Shown here: piece after piece, positions 51,149 through 60,612 of the stretch | How positions within the stretch are numbered: the first letter of the stretch is position 1 | How the letters are laid out: each line of letters opens with the position of its first letter | Origin: Patiriisocius_A hiemis | GTDB taxonomy: Bacteria; Bacteroidota; Bacteroidia; Flavobacteriales; Flavobacteriaceae | Length of the DNA stretch: 64,000 bases | Assembly: GCF_031846325.1 (NCBI RefSeq) | Contig: NZ_JAVRHZ010000002.1 | Span: forward strand, 62,001 to 126,000 | Reading direction: 5' to 3' | Program-made: the position numbers and the translations under genes | Notes under the pieces: model-generated | What the model saw: the letters and a program-made list of their open reading frames with translations, nothing else | Databases searched by the model: none | What the model was told of the DNA's origin: nothing

Positions 51149-51194
51149 AAGTCGTTCAGGTTTTTTCTCAAGAGTAAATTTGGACGACTTTTTT
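51149..51194 (+). terminator. Partial terminator between rpsB and tsf
   Basis: Stem AAGTCGTTC/GGACGACTT (51149-51157 with 51182-51190, one G-T pair, 24-base loop) followed by four more T residues. Being inside the rpsB-tsf pair, it may reduce rather than end transcription into tsf. Confidence 0.55.
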
Positions 51195-51213
51195 AAAATA
51201 CTAAACATATATC

Positions 51214-52176
51214 ATGGTAAAAGTAACTGCCGCAGAGGTAAACGAATTACGTAAAAAAACTGGAGCTGGAATGATGGACTGTAAAAAAGCCCTTGTTGAA
51301 GCCGAAGGTAACATGGATAAAGCAATTGAAATCCTTAGAAAGAAAGGACAAAAAATTGCAGAAAAAAGAGCAGACAGAGATTCTAGTGAAGGAGCTGTTG
51401 TTGCAAAAATAAGTGACGATAACACAAGAGGAATATTAGTTTCTCTTAACTGTGAAACAGACTTCGTTGCCAAGAATGACTCTTATAAGGCAATGGCACA
51501 AGAGATTGCAGATGCTGCAATCAATACAAACTCTAAAGAAGAACTTCTTGAGGTTTCTCTTGGAAACTTAACTGTTGCCGAAAAATTAATAGAGCAAACT
51601 GGTGTTATTGGTGAGAAAATTGAAATTGGAGGTTTTGAAGTAATAGAAGCTCCTTTTGTAGGTTCTTATATCCACGGTAATAAAATTGGAGCATTAACTG
51701 GTTTATCAAAAGCAGTTGATAATGCTGCAGAGATTGCTAAAAATGTTTCTATGCAGGTTGCGTCTATGGGTGCTACAACATTATCATACAAGGATTTTGA
51801 TGCTGATTATGTTGCTAGTGAAACTGAAGCTCGTATCGCTGCTATAGAAAAAGATAATATAGAATTAGGTCGTTTAGGAAAAACATTAAAAAATGTTCCT
51901 AGCTATATTTCTAGAGCACAATTAACAGATGAGGTTTTAGCAAAAGCTGAAGCTGATATTAAAGCTGAATTATTAGCTGAAGGAAAGCCAGAGCAAATTC
52001 TAGATAGAATTGTACCTGGAAAACTAGAGCGTTTTATTAGCGATAATACTACATTAGATCAAGAGCAATGTTTATTAGACCAAAACTATATTATGGACGA
52101 TAAGCAAACTGTTGCAGATTATGTAGCGAGTAAAAATGTAGAGGTTGTAGGCTTTAAGAGAGTTTCTTTAGCTTAA
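51214..52176 (+). CDS. tsf: Translation elongation factor Ts
   Basis: A 320-residue EF-Ts, the guanine nucleotide exchange factor of EF-Tu. The N-terminal UBA-like part is VNELRKKTGAGMMDCKKALV, followed by LRKKGQKIAEKRADRDSSEG, the signature LVSLNCETDFVAKND and a long two-part core. The C terminus KTVADYVASKN-like (QTVADYVASKNVEVVGFKRV) is typical. Length exceeds that of E. coli EF-Ts (about 283) because of a larger C-terminal core region, as in other Bacteroidota. Confidence 0.98.
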   Translation: MVKVTAAEVNELRKKTGAGMMDCKKALVEAEGNMDKAIEILRKKGQKIAEKRADRDSSEGAVVAKISDDNTRGILVSLNCETDFVAKNDSYKAMAQEIADAAINTNSKEELLEVSLGNLTVAEKLIEQTGVIGEKIEIGGFEVIEAPFVGSYIHGNKIGALTGLSKAVDNAAEIAKNVSMQVASMGATTLSYKDFDADYVASETEARIAAIEKDNIELGRLGKTLKNVPSYISRAQLTDEVLAKAEADIKAELLAEGKPEQILDRIVPGKLERFISDNTTLDQEQCLLDQNYIMDDKQTVADYVASKNVEVVGFKRVSLA

Positions 52177-52236
52177 TTCAAGCTTATAATAAACAGAGCC
52201 ATCCTGCAATTTGCAATGGCTTTATATAAATAATTT

Positions 52237-52273
52237 AATCCGTTTTCAATTATAATTGAGAACGGATTTTTTT
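52237..52273 (+). terminator. Rho-independent terminator of rpsB-tsf
   Basis: A 14-bp stem AATCCGTTTTCAAT/ATTGAGAACGGATT (52237-52250 with 52255-52268; one G-T pair, TATA loop) followed by T residues. A weaker AGCCAT/ATGGCT hairpin lies just before it. Confidence 0.88.
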
Positions 52274-52299
52274 ATGCTATAACTTCTGCTTATATGATA

Positions 52300-53685
52300 T
52301 TAAAGTTTTTTGGGACTCATTTTTAGTGTATTTGATTTTATAAAAACCTTTTCTCCACTATAAATACTCACTCTATAAGTTGCAGCATCATAAAAGTTAA
52401 AATCAAAATATGTAGAGGCAAATCTTGGGTTGACAGAGAGAGTTAAGTCTTTATACTTGTAGTACTTTCCATCATAAGTTGATAGTTTATCAATTAAAAC
52501 CAAAATAGATTCTGTTTTTAGCGGGTTAGGACTATTATTTAAGAAAACCCTTATTTTACCTCTCTGGGCTCCATTGCCTAATGTGAAATTAGTATATCTT
52601 TTTTCTTTTGGAGGAAGAGTTCCATTTGGCGAGCTAGAAATTAAGGAAAAAAACAAATTTGAGCCAGTATAATTTTTTGCTAATGCAGCTCTTTTCGCTG
52701 CATTTTCATTTTCAACTCTAATAGCAATGTCATTATTTATTTGTGCAACAGTTTTAATTGGTTGTCTTTCTCCTTTTATTGCATTTATAGAACTTGATCT
52801 TTTAGGAAGAGTAAGTCCTCTTTCTACAAGTGCTGTGTGGGCTTTATTATCTATTGCTGAGATATAATACATCCCGTTTAACCCTCCAATTAATCCAATA
52901 CCTGTAGTAGGTCCTTTTGCTGTAGCGATACCAACCACCTTATTATCTTCACTAAACACGGGTCCTCCACTATTACCAGGGTGTATCTCTGCATCTGTTT
53001 TAATGTAACCATAATCTTGATTAAACACATAGTCGTAACCACTCATAATTCCAAGGCTAAGAGTGCTTAAATCTTTAAGCATTAAACTAGCAGTCCCAGA
53101 AAATTGAGCCGGGTACCCATAAACACAAAGATTCTCTCCTTGTGTTATATTATCAGAATTACCAATAGGAACAGGAGTAAACTTCTTTGAAACTTTTTTG
53201 CCATCAAGGTCATTAACTATTTTAAGTAATGCTCCATCATATTCTCCCGAACCTGTTGCAACAACTTCTGCGAGATATAATTTGTAATCATTTTCTCCGG
53301 GTCCGTAGAAAACTTGAACAACGGGAACAGTATAACCTGTATATTTTGCTTTTACTAAACTAGGGTTTTGAATTAGCTCTTCAGAATAAACATCAATTGC
53401 AGTCTTTGTGGTATTATTTGTCAAGTATTCATACTCTATGTACCCTTTTACACACATTTCTATAACATGCTTATTTGTAAAAACATATCCATCATTAGTT
53501 ACAATAAATCCAGAGCCTCTTCCCATATAACCTGATCCAGGTTTAATTTTTTCTAAATCGGGATCCATTAATAAAATTTTCACCACCCCTTTATAATACT
53601 TCGAAGCAATTAATTTTGTGTCTAATCCTCGTTCTTTACATCCTAAAAAAGCTAAAAAAATAAATGAGTAGAGTATTTTTTTCAT
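52300..53685 (-). CDS. Trypsin-like serine protease lipoprotein
   Basis: A 461-residue protein with a lipoprotein signal (FLGC, Cys16). A trypsin-like domain (about 30-290) has the full catalytic triad: His73 in TNKHVIE, Asp150 in GEYDGALLKI and Ser239 in HPGNSGGPVF, with GSGFIVTNDGYVFTNKHV as in DegP/HtrA-type enzymes. There is no PDZ domain. Instead the C-terminal part (about 300-461) is an unfamiliar strand-rich region that may bind a partner. Probably envelope located, for quality control or surface processing. Single gene, divergent from pyrH. Confidence 0.88.
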   Translation of the reverse strand: MKKILYSFIFLAFLGCKERGLDTKLIASKYYKGVVKILLMDPDLEKIKPGSGYMGRGSGFIVTNDGYVFTNKHVIEMCVKGYIEYEYLTNNTTKTAIDVYSEELIQNPSLVKAKYTGYTVPVVQVFYGPGENDYKLYLAEVVATGSGEYDGALLKIVNDLDGKKVSKKFTPVPIGNSDNITQGENLCVYGYPAQFSGTASLMLKDLSTLSLGIMSGYDYVFNQDYGYIKTDAEIHPGNSGGPVFSEDNKVVGIATAKGPTTGIGLIGGLNGMYYISAIDNKAHTALVERGLTLPKRSSSINAIKGERQPIKTVAQINNDIAIRVENENAAKRAALAKNYTGSNLFFSLISSSPNGTLPPKEKRYTNFTLGNGAQRGKIRVFLNNSPNPLKTESILVLIDKLSTYDGKYYKYKDLTLSVNPRFASTYFDFNFYDAATYRVSIYSGEKVFIKSNTLKMSPKKL

Positions 53686-53810
53686 TTAAAAATGATTTGA
53701 AAATTTGGCTGATATAAATTTACTAATTGTTTATAAACTAATTGTACGATTTGATATCTAATTACTTTGGTAATGAATAATAAAATTTAATTCAGCAATA
53801 AAAAAATAGT

Positions 53811-53818
53811 TATTTTTG
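53811..53818 (+). promoter_or_regulatory. Promoter -7 element for pyrH (TATTTTTG)
   Basis: TATTTTTG matches TAnnTTTG, 22 bases before the pyrH ATG. No clear -33 TTG is seen. Confidence 0.4.
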
Positions 53819-53840
53819 CTAAGCAAAATCACTCACTTCT

Positions 53841-54548
53841 ATGCAATATAAAAGAATATTACTCAAACTTTCTGGAGAAGCACTAATGGGGAATCGTCAA
53901 TATGGGATTGACCCCGATAGGCTTTCAGAATATGCAAAAGAGATTAAACAAATTACAGATAAAGGCGTGCAAGTAGCCATTGTAATTGGGGGTGGTAATA
54001 TTTTTAGAGGAGTTGCAGGAGCAAGTAGAGGGATGGATCGTGTACAAGGAGATCACATGGGAATGCTTGCCACAGTAATTAATGGCCTTGCATTACAAAG
54101 TGCATTAGAAGATGAAGAAATCCCTACAAGATTGCAAAGTGCAGTAAAAATTAATGAAGTCGCAGAGCCTTTTATACGTCGCAAAGCAATTAGACATCTA
54201 GAGAAAGGACGCGTTGTAATTTTTGGCGGTGGAACAGGTAACCCCTACTTCACAACAGACTCTGCAGCAGTATTAAGGGCTATTGAGATAAATGCTGATG
54301 TAATTTTAAAAGGTACTCGTGTAGATGGCATCTATTCTAGTGACCCTGAAAAAGATACAAACGCCACAAAATTTGATTTTATCTCTTTTGATGATGTGTT
54401 GCGCAAAGGACTTAAAGTAATGGACACTACAGCTTTTACATTAAGTCAAGAAAACGAGTTACCTATTATAGTATTTGACATGAATACTAGAGGAAATCTT
54501 GTTAAAGTAGTCTCTGGAGAAAACATAGGTACAAAAGTTAATTTGTAA
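53841..54548 (+). CDS. pyrH: UMP kinase
   Basis: A 235-residue amino-acid-kinase-fold protein with KRILLKLSGEALMGNRQYGI, AIVIGGGNIFRG, DHMGMLATVINGLALQ, FGGGTGNPYFTTDSAA and GTRVDGIYSSDPEK. This is the hexameric bacterial UMP kinase, which makes UDP from UMP and ATP. It precedes frr by 91 bases, the conserved order after rpsB-tsf, although a protease gene has been inserted on the opposite strand between tsf and pyrH. Confidence 0.98.
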   Translation: MQYKRILLKLSGEALMGNRQYGIDPDRLSEYAKEIKQITDKGVQVAIVIGGGNIFRGVAGASRGMDRVQGDHMGMLATVINGLALQSALEDEEIPTRLQSAVKINEVAEPFIRRKAIRHLEKGRVVIFGGGTGNPYFTTDSAAVLRAIEINADVILKGTRVDGIYSSDPEKDTNATKFDFISFDDVLRKGLKVMDTTAFTLSQENELPIIVFDMNTRGNLVKVVSGENIGTKVNL

Positions 54549-54639
54549 TTTATTATTTTTGAGATTGGTCTAGTTTTTGAAACTGGCATTCTGAGTTATA
54601 AATAATTAAAATTTTCACGCTTAAGGCGTTACAATAGAT

Positions 54640-55194
54640 ATGGAAGAAGAAATTAAATTTATATTAGATAGCACTAAAGAGGCAATGACTGCTGCTGTAA
54701 AGCACTTAGAAAAAAAGTTAATTAACATTAGAGCAGGAAAAGCATCTACAACTATGGTGGGTAGTGTCATGGTAGAATATTATGGTACACCTACCCCGTT
54801 AACACAAGTTGCCAATGTAAGCACTCCAGATGGGATGACTATTTCTATACAACCTTGGGAAAAAGGATTGATACCTGATATTGAAAAAGGAATTCACCAA
54901 GCCAATTTAGGTTTTAACCCAATGAATAATGGAGAAAGTGTAATTATTAATGTACCTCCTCTTACTGAAGAACGAAGAAGAGAACTTGCTAAACAAGCTA
55001 AAGCAGAAGCAGAAGAAGCTAAAATTGGGGTGCGTAATGACCGAAAAAGTGCTAATAGCGATATTAAAGAGCTAGATGTAAGTGATGATATGAAGAAAAA
55101 CCTTGAAATTGATGTGCAAACTATGACAGATACATTTGTTACAAAAATAGACGAGATTCTAGCCAACAAAGAAAAAGAGATTATGACAGTTTAA
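54640..55194 (+). CDS. frr: Ribosome recycling factor
   Basis: A 184-residue protein of normal length with AVKHLEKKLINIRAGKAST, YYGTPTPLTQVANVSTPDG, PPLTEERRRELAKQAK and VRNDRKSANSDIKELD. Together with EF-G it splits post-termination ribosomes. A terminator follows at 55221-55242. Confidence 0.98.
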   Translation: MEEEIKFILDSTKEAMTAAVKHLEKKLINIRAGKASTTMVGSVMVEYYGTPTPLTQVANVSTPDGMTISIQPWEKGLIPDIEKGIHQANLGFNPMNNGESVIINVPPLTEERRRELAKQAKAEAEEAKIGVRNDRKSANSDIKELDVSDDMKKNLEIDVQTMTDTFVTKIDEILANKEKEIMTV

Positions 55195-55220
55195 TAATCA
55201 AATCTTAAACCTAGTACAAT

Positions 55221-55242
55221 AAAGCGGCTCTTATGCCGCTTT
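55221..55242 (+). terminator. Rho-independent terminator of pyrH-frr
   Basis: Perfect stem AAAGCGGC/GCCGCTTT with a 6-base loop, followed by ATTTAT. Its position shows that the next gene starts at 55281, not at an in-frame ATG inside this hairpin. Confidence 0.8.
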
Positions 55243-55280
55243 ATTTATATCTTTACATCAAACCTCTCTCAATTCAAACA

Positions 55281-56546
55281 ATGCGCAAACTAAGTATCCT
55301 TTTCTTCCTTTTTACTGGATACATTTTAAATGCTCAAGAGCCGGCTATAAAGATTGAAAAAGACACTACAGCTAGTAGAGCAGAAAAAAAAGAAAGCCCG
55401 TTTAAAACTGGTTTCTATCCTTTAGGTTTTTTTGATATTGACCTAAGGTACTTTGTTAAATACAACAACTACGAAGGCATTAGATTAGGTATTGGAGGAG
55501 TTACCAATGATTTACTTTCAGATAGGTTTAAAATAGGAGGTTATATTGCCAGAGGATTTAAGGACAGAGATTTTAAGTTTAGTATTGGCGGCAGTCTTCG
55601 ACTTGAAAAAGAAAGTAAAACTTGGTATAATCTATATTATACAGATGATATTAGGGAAATAGGTGCGTTTAAGTTTCTTACAGATGACAGAGTCTATTCT
55701 GTTTTTGAACCTCGCCTTGTAAACATTACACAGTTTTATAAGTACAAAACAATACAAAATAACATTCAGCATGAATTTACTCCTAAATTTTTAGCCGAAG
55801 CAAGACTTTCTCACTCTAGTATAAAACAAATAATTGGCTATAGATTTCTAAATAATGAAACAGAGTTTAGGAAATATCAATTAACAGAAGCAACAGCTTC
55901 AGTAAGAATTAGTCCAAAAACCAATTTTTTTACAACTGAAGATGGCCGCGTAGAATATTTTGATGGATTCCCAAAAATAAGTGCCCAAATCACACAAGGA
56001 ATTAAAGGCGTTTTAGGTAGTGATTTTGATTATACAAAATTTGGATTAAAGCTAGACTACTATATCAAGAGGACAAATTTATCATCAACAAATATTTTAT
56101 TAGAAGGAGATTATGCCATAGGCGATGTTCCTCTCACACATTTATTTCATGCGTATCCTAATGCTCCAACAAAAGATGAAATTTTGCAACGTTTTTCTGT
56201 CGCAGGACGGCGTAGCTTTGAAACTATGTATTTTGGTGAGTTTTTTTCAGATAAACTAGCAACACTACAAGTAAAACATAGCTTACGTAGGTTTTATTTT
56301 TCTGAAAAATTTCAGCCAGAATTGGTTCTTATAAGTAAACACGCAATTGGATCTCTAGACAATAGAGAAGTCCATTTGGGAACTGGGTTTAATACTTTGG
56401 AGCAGGTATATAATGAAGCAGGGCTAGAGTTAAATAAGTTATTTTTAGGTTTTGGCTTAAGTTTTGCTTACCGCTATGGCTTTTATCATAAACCCGATTT
56501 TGAAGATAATATCTCTTTTAAGTTTACTTTTTATTTAAAAGTCTAA
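55281..56546 (+). CDS. Outer-membrane barrel protein resembling the C-terminal half of DUF5686 proteins
   Basis: A 421-residue protein, taking the ATG at 55281 (signal MRKLSILFFLFTGYILNAQE); an earlier in-frame ATG lies inside the frr terminator. The rest consists of alternating strands with many aromatic residues: GFFDIDLRYFVKYNNYEGIR, GGYIARGFKDRDFKFSIGG, GRRSFETMYFGEFFSDK and GFGLSFAYRYGFY near the end. It resembles the barrel part of DUF5686/carboxypeptidase-like-domain proteins, which are normally about twice as long, so the N-terminal domain is missing here. The function is unknown. Confidence 0.8.
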   Translation: MRKLSILFFLFTGYILNAQEPAIKIEKDTTASRAEKKESPFKTGFYPLGFFDIDLRYFVKYNNYEGIRLGIGGVTNDLLSDRFKIGGYIARGFKDRDFKFSIGGSLRLEKESKTWYNLYYTDDIREIGAFKFLTDDRVYSVFEPRLVNITQFYKYKTIQNNIQHEFTPKFLAEARLSHSSIKQIIGYRFLNNETEFRKYQLTEATASVRISPKTNFFTTEDGRVEYFDGFPKISAQITQGIKGVLGSDFDYTKFGLKLDYYIKRTNLSSTNILLEGDYAIGDVPLTHLFHAYPNAPTKDEILQRFSVAGRRSFETMYFGEFFSDKLATLQVKHSLRRFYFSEKFQPELVLISKHAIGSLDNREVHLGTGFNTLEQVYNEAGLELNKLFLGFGLSFAYRYGFYHKPDFEDNISFKFTFYLKV

Positions 56547-56627
56547 TTTTCAGTTAAAATCTATAGTAAATTTTTAGTAGCATCAATAGGAAATACTACC
56601 TTTGCACGCTGAAACAAACCCCTTAAT

Positions 56628-59012
56628 TTGAACAAACTCTTTAGCATAGGATTTTGGAGTGCTGTAGCTCGTTTCATTCTAAGAAACAGAACACTAATTA
56701 TTATTTTTATTGCTGCCATAACAGTTCTATTGGCAATGCAATGGAAAAATATGCGGTTTACGTATACTGAGGCCAACTTACTCCCAGATGACCATGAGGT
56801 AAATTCAGCTTATAATGAGTTTCTTTCAAAATTTGGAGAAGAAGGGAATCTCATTTTAATTGGAGTTAAAGACTCTAGCCTCTTTACTAGTAGAAATTTT
56901 AATGCTTGGGCACAACTTTCTGAAGAAATAAATTCAAAAAAAGCAGTTGCCTTAACTTTATCTGTTGGAAACCTTCAAAAACTTGAGAAGTTAAAAGACA
57001 GTACTGCTTTTGCAATGGTCCCATTTATAAAGGATTCTGTTTTTACTTCAGAAAAACTTCAAAAAATACAATACGAGCTTTTTGAAAAACTTCCGTTTTA
57101 CAATGGTTTAGTCTATAGCCCAAACAAAGAGGGTGTGCGCACCGCTATTTATTTGGAAAAAGATATTGTAAATACAGCCGCCCGAAAAGATTTTATAGTA
57201 CAAGAGTTAATTCCGTTAATTGAGAGTTTTGAGACAGACACAGGTATTAAAGTACATACTTCTGGAATGCCTTATATACGTACCTTAAATTCTCAAAATA
57301 TTATAGACGAGATTGGGCTTTTTATTGGTGCTGCACTACTGGTAACTTCATTAATATTCTTTTTCTTTTTTAGGTCTTTTAGAGCCACATTTATTTCAAT
57401 GATTACTGTTATTATTGGAGTAATGTGGGCGTTTGGAATTTTAGGATTGCTCCATTATGAGATTACAGTTCTTACTGCATTAATACCTCCATTAATTATC
57501 GTTATTGGAATTCCCAACTGTATTTTCCTGATTAACAAGTACCAACAAGAAATAAAAAATCATGGTAATCAAGCAAAATCGCTACAACGTGTAATCACAA
57601 AAGTAGGGAACGCTACCTTAATGACAAATGTTACTACGGCATCTGGATTTGCCACCTTTATTTTGACTAATAGCCAGTTATTAAAGGAGTTTGGTATAGT
57701 AGCATCTATTAATATTATTGCCATTTTTCTATTGAGCCTGTTTATTATACCTATTGTTTATAGCTATATGGCAGTCCCAAAATACAAACATCTTAAACAC
57801 CTTAACAAACGTTGGGTTGGGACATTTGTAAATTGGATGGAACGAATGGTAAAGGGGTATAAAATTGCCATTTACATAACTTCTGTTGTATTACTTTGCT
57901 TGAGTATTATTGGTATTTACAACATTAAACTTTCAGGAAGTATTATTGAAGACATGCCTAAAAAGGCAGAATTTTTTAAGGATATTCGTTTTTTTGAAGA
58001 GGAGTACGAAGGTATTATGCCTCTAGAGATTTTAATAGACACAAAACGGGAAAAAGGAGTTATGAAATTGGCTACCTTAAAACGTATGGAAGAACTACAA
58101 AACTACCTTGAAGAAATTCCAGAGTTTTCAAAACCATTGTCTGTGGTAGAGTTGGTTAAATATTCTAAGCAAGCTTATTACAATAATAATCCAGAATATT
58201 ACCAGCTTCCTAATAGCCAAGAACGCACTTTTATACTTTCGTATGCAAAGAGTAGTGCCAATAACACCAATCTACTTTCTAGCTATGTTGATTCTACAGG
58301 GCAATACGCTCGAGTCACAACCTTTATGAAAGATACGAAAACAGAGCGTTACGACAGAATTGAAGAAGATTTACTAGCCGAAATAGCAAAGATATTCCCA
58401 GAAGAACGTTACAATGTATCGCTTACAGGAAAAGCTCTTGTCTTCCAAAAAGGAACAAAGTACCTAGTAACTAATCTTGTTATTTCACTATCGCTCGCCG
58501 TTTTATTAATTGCACTATTTATGGCATGGATGTTTAGAAGTGTGAGAATGATTCTGGTCTCGTTAATTCCTAATTTATTACCATTACTAGTCACAGCAGG
58601 ACTTATGGGCTTTCTTGGTGTACCCATAAAACCCTCTACAATTTTAGTATTTAGTATTGCCTTTGGAATTTCGGTAGATGACACCATTCACTTCTTAGCA
58701 AAATACAGGCAAGAACTTATTGCTAATAATTGGCGCATTAAAAAATCTGTGTATGCGGCATTAAAAGAGACTGGCGTTAGTATGTTTTACACTAGTATTG
58801 TGTTGTTTTTTGGGTTTTCGGTATTTACTATTTCTAACTTTGGAGGCACAGTAGCTTTAGGTGCTTTGGTTTCAGCCACCCTGCTTTTTGCTATGCTGGC
58901 TAACTTACTACTATTACCTTCTCTATTGCTTTCTCTAGAAAAGAGTATTGCCAATAAAGAAACCTTTAGAAAACCATCATTAAAAATTATTCCTGATGAG
59001 GAAGAAGAGTAA
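56628..59012 (+). CDS. RND/MMPL superfamily exporter
   Basis: A 794-residue inner-membrane protein starting at TTG. Two repeats each have one N-terminal helix, a large periplasmic loop and a block of five or six helices. The first block starts LFIGAALLVTSLIFFFFFRS and includes PPLIIVIGIPNCIFLINKYQ; the second has LIPNLLPLLVTAGLMGFLGV and FGISVDDTIHFLAKYR, the GxxxDD/D motif for proton coupling. Members export lipids, hopanoids or hydrophobic compounds. The substrate is not known. Single gene ahead of asnS. Confidence 0.92.
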   Translation: MNKLFSIGFWSAVARFILRNRTLIIIFIAAITVLLAMQWKNMRFTYTEANLLPDDHEVNSAYNEFLSKFGEEGNLILIGVKDSSLFTSRNFNAWAQLSEEINSKKAVALTLSVGNLQKLEKLKDSTAFAMVPFIKDSVFTSEKLQKIQYELFEKLPFYNGLVYSPNKEGVRTAIYLEKDIVNTAARKDFIVQELIPLIESFETDTGIKVHTSGMPYIRTLNSQNIIDEIGLFIGAALLVTSLIFFFFFRSFRATFISMITVIIGVMWAFGILGLLHYEITVLTALIPPLIIVIGIPNCIFLINKYQQEIKNHGNQAKSLQRVITKVGNATLMTNVTTASGFATFILTNSQLLKEFGIVASINIIAIFLLSLFIIPIVYSYMAVPKYKHLKHLNKRWVGTFVNWMERMVKGYKIAIYITSVVLLCLSIIGIYNIKLSGSIIEDMPKKAEFFKDIRFFEEEYEGIMPLEILIDTKREKGVMKLATLKRMEELQNYLEEIPEFSKPLSVVELVKYSKQAYYNNNPEYYQLPNSQERTFILSYAKSSANNTNLLSSYVDSTGQYARVTTFMKDTKTERYDRIEEDLLAEIAKIFPEERYNVSLTGKALVFQKGTKYLVTNLVISLSLAVLLIALFMAWMFRSVRMILVSLIPNLLPLLVTAGLMGFLGVPIKPSTILVFSIAFGISVDDTIHFLAKYRQELIANNWRIKKSVYAALKETGVSMFYTSIVLFFGFSVFTISNFGGTVALGALVSATLLFAMLANLLLLPSLLLSLEKSIANKETFRKPSLKIIPDEEEE

Positions 59013-59080
59013 TTTTTTACTTTCAGAATTTACTATTCTCAATTAAAGAAATATCTTTGCTTTCCGAGAAAAAATAGGCT

Positions 59081-60523
59081 ATGAAGCACACAGAAATTAT
59101 AAAAATATTACAAACCGAACCTACTTTACATGAAATAACAGTAAGAGGTTGGGTACGTTCTTTTAGAAGTAATCGTTTTATTGCACTTAACGATGGTTCT
59201 ACCCTACATAACTTACAATGTGTGGTAGATTTTGAAAATTTTGAAGAAGAAGTGCTAAAAAAGGTAACTACTGGAGCAGCTATAGAAGTTACAGGGCTTT
59301 TAGTTGAAAGTCAAGGAGCTGGGCAGGCTGTAGAAGTACAAGTAAATAAATTGGCTGTGTTAGGAGAAGCAGACCCTGAAGAAGTAAAATTAACCATTCT
59401 TTCTCCAAAAAGACATACTCTTGAAAAGCTAAGAGAGCAAGCACACCTTAGAGTTCGTACTAATACCTTTGGCGCAGTAATGCGTTTACGATCTAAATTA
59501 GCATTTGCTATTCATGAATATTTTCAGGTAAATGGGTTTTACTATATGCACTCCCCCATTATCACAGGTAGTGATGCAGAAGGTGCTGGTGAAATGTTCA
59601 GAGTAAGCTCTCTAGATTCAAAAAACCCTCCTTTGAAAGAAGACGGAACTGTAGATTTTAAGCAGGACTTTTTTGAAAAAGAAACCAACCTTACCGTAAG
59701 CGGACAACTAGAGGCAGAAACCTACGCAATGGGCTTAGGGAAAGTATATACTTTCGGCCCTACTTTTAGAGCCGAAAATTCTAATACCTCACGACACCTA
59801 GCAGAATTCTGGATGATAGAACCTGAAGTAGCTTTCTGTGATCTTGATGGTAATATGGATTTAGCCGAAGATTTTATAAAGTATGTTATAAAATATGCAT
59901 TAGAAAATTGCGCTGACGATTTAGAATTTCTTGAAAACAGGTTACTTCAAGAAGAAAAGACTAAGCCACAAGCTGAACGGAGTGAAATGGCATTACGAGA
60001 AAAACTAAATTTTGTTCTAGAAAATAACTTTAAACGTGTAAGCTATACAGAGGCAATTGAAATTTTAAAGCGCTCTAAACCCAACAAAAAGAAAAAGTTT
60101 AAGTACTTAATTGAAGAATGGGGTGCAGATTTACAAAGTGAACACGAACGTTTTCTTGTAGAAAAACATTTTAAATGCCCTGTAATTTTATTTGATTATC
60201 CAGCGTCTATAAAGTCATTCTATATGCGACTTAACGACGATGGCAAAACCGTACGTGCTATGGACGTATTATTTCCAGGTATTGGAGAAATTGTTGGAGG
60301 CTCTCAGCGGGAAGAACGCTATGATGTTTTAAAACAAAAAATGGAAGTTATGGGTATTCCTCAAGATGAGCTTTACTGGTATTTAGACTTACGCAAGTTT
60401 GGTACAGCTGTCCATAGTGGTTTTGGACTTGGTTTTGAAAGATTAGTACAATTTGTAACTGGAATGGGCAATATTAGAGATGTAATACCATACCCAAGAA
60501 CTCCAGGTAATGCAGAATTTTAA
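59081..60523 (+). CDS. asnS: Asparagine--tRNA ligase
   Basis: A 480-residue class II synthetase. The N-terminal OB-fold anticodon domain has VRGWVRSFRSNRFIALNDGS. The catalytic core shows motif 1 (RLRSKLAFAIHEYFQVNGFY), motif 2 (FRAENSNTSRHLAEFWMIEPE) and motif 3 (GFGLGFERLVQFVTGMGNIR). It ends DVIPYPRTPGNAEF, typical of AsnRS rather than AspRS. A terminator follows before rpoN. Confidence 0.97.
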   Translation: MKHTEIIKILQTEPTLHEITVRGWVRSFRSNRFIALNDGSTLHNLQCVVDFENFEEEVLKKVTTGAAIEVTGLLVESQGAGQAVEVQVNKLAVLGEADPEEVKLTILSPKRHTLEKLREQAHLRVRTNTFGAVMRLRSKLAFAIHEYFQVNGFYYMHSPIITGSDAEGAGEMFRVSSLDSKNPPLKEDGTVDFKQDFFEKETNLTVSGQLEAETYAMGLGKVYTFGPTFRAENSNTSRHLAEFWMIEPEVAFCDLDGNMDLAEDFIKYVIKYALENCADDLEFLENRLLQEEKTKPQAERSEMALREKLNFVLENNFKRVSYTEAIEILKRSKPNKKKKFKYLIEEWGADLQSEHERFLVEKHFKCPVILFDYPASIKSFYMRLNDDGKTVRAMDVLFPGIGEIVGGSQREERYDVLKQKMEVMGIPQDELYWYLDLRKFGTAVHSGFGLGFERLVQFVTGMGNIRDVIPYPRTPGNAEF

Positions 60524-60548
60524 AAAATAATATCATAATAGTATATTA

Positions 60549-60588
60549 AAACCAGCTACTATATCTCTATATCTAGCTGGTTTTTTTT
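60549..60588 (+). terminator. Rho-independent terminator after asnS
   Basis: Perfect 10-bp stem AAACCAGCTA/TAGCTGGTTT (60549-60558 with 60574-60583), extended by further T residues to a run of eight. It separates asnS from rpoN. Confidence 0.88.
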
Positions 60589-60612
60589 ATTTTTAACAGT
60601 AGATATAATATA

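Noticed and set aside
55233..55280. An earlier start for the barrel protein
   Set aside because: The ATG lies inside the frr terminator, and the signal peptide begins at 55281.
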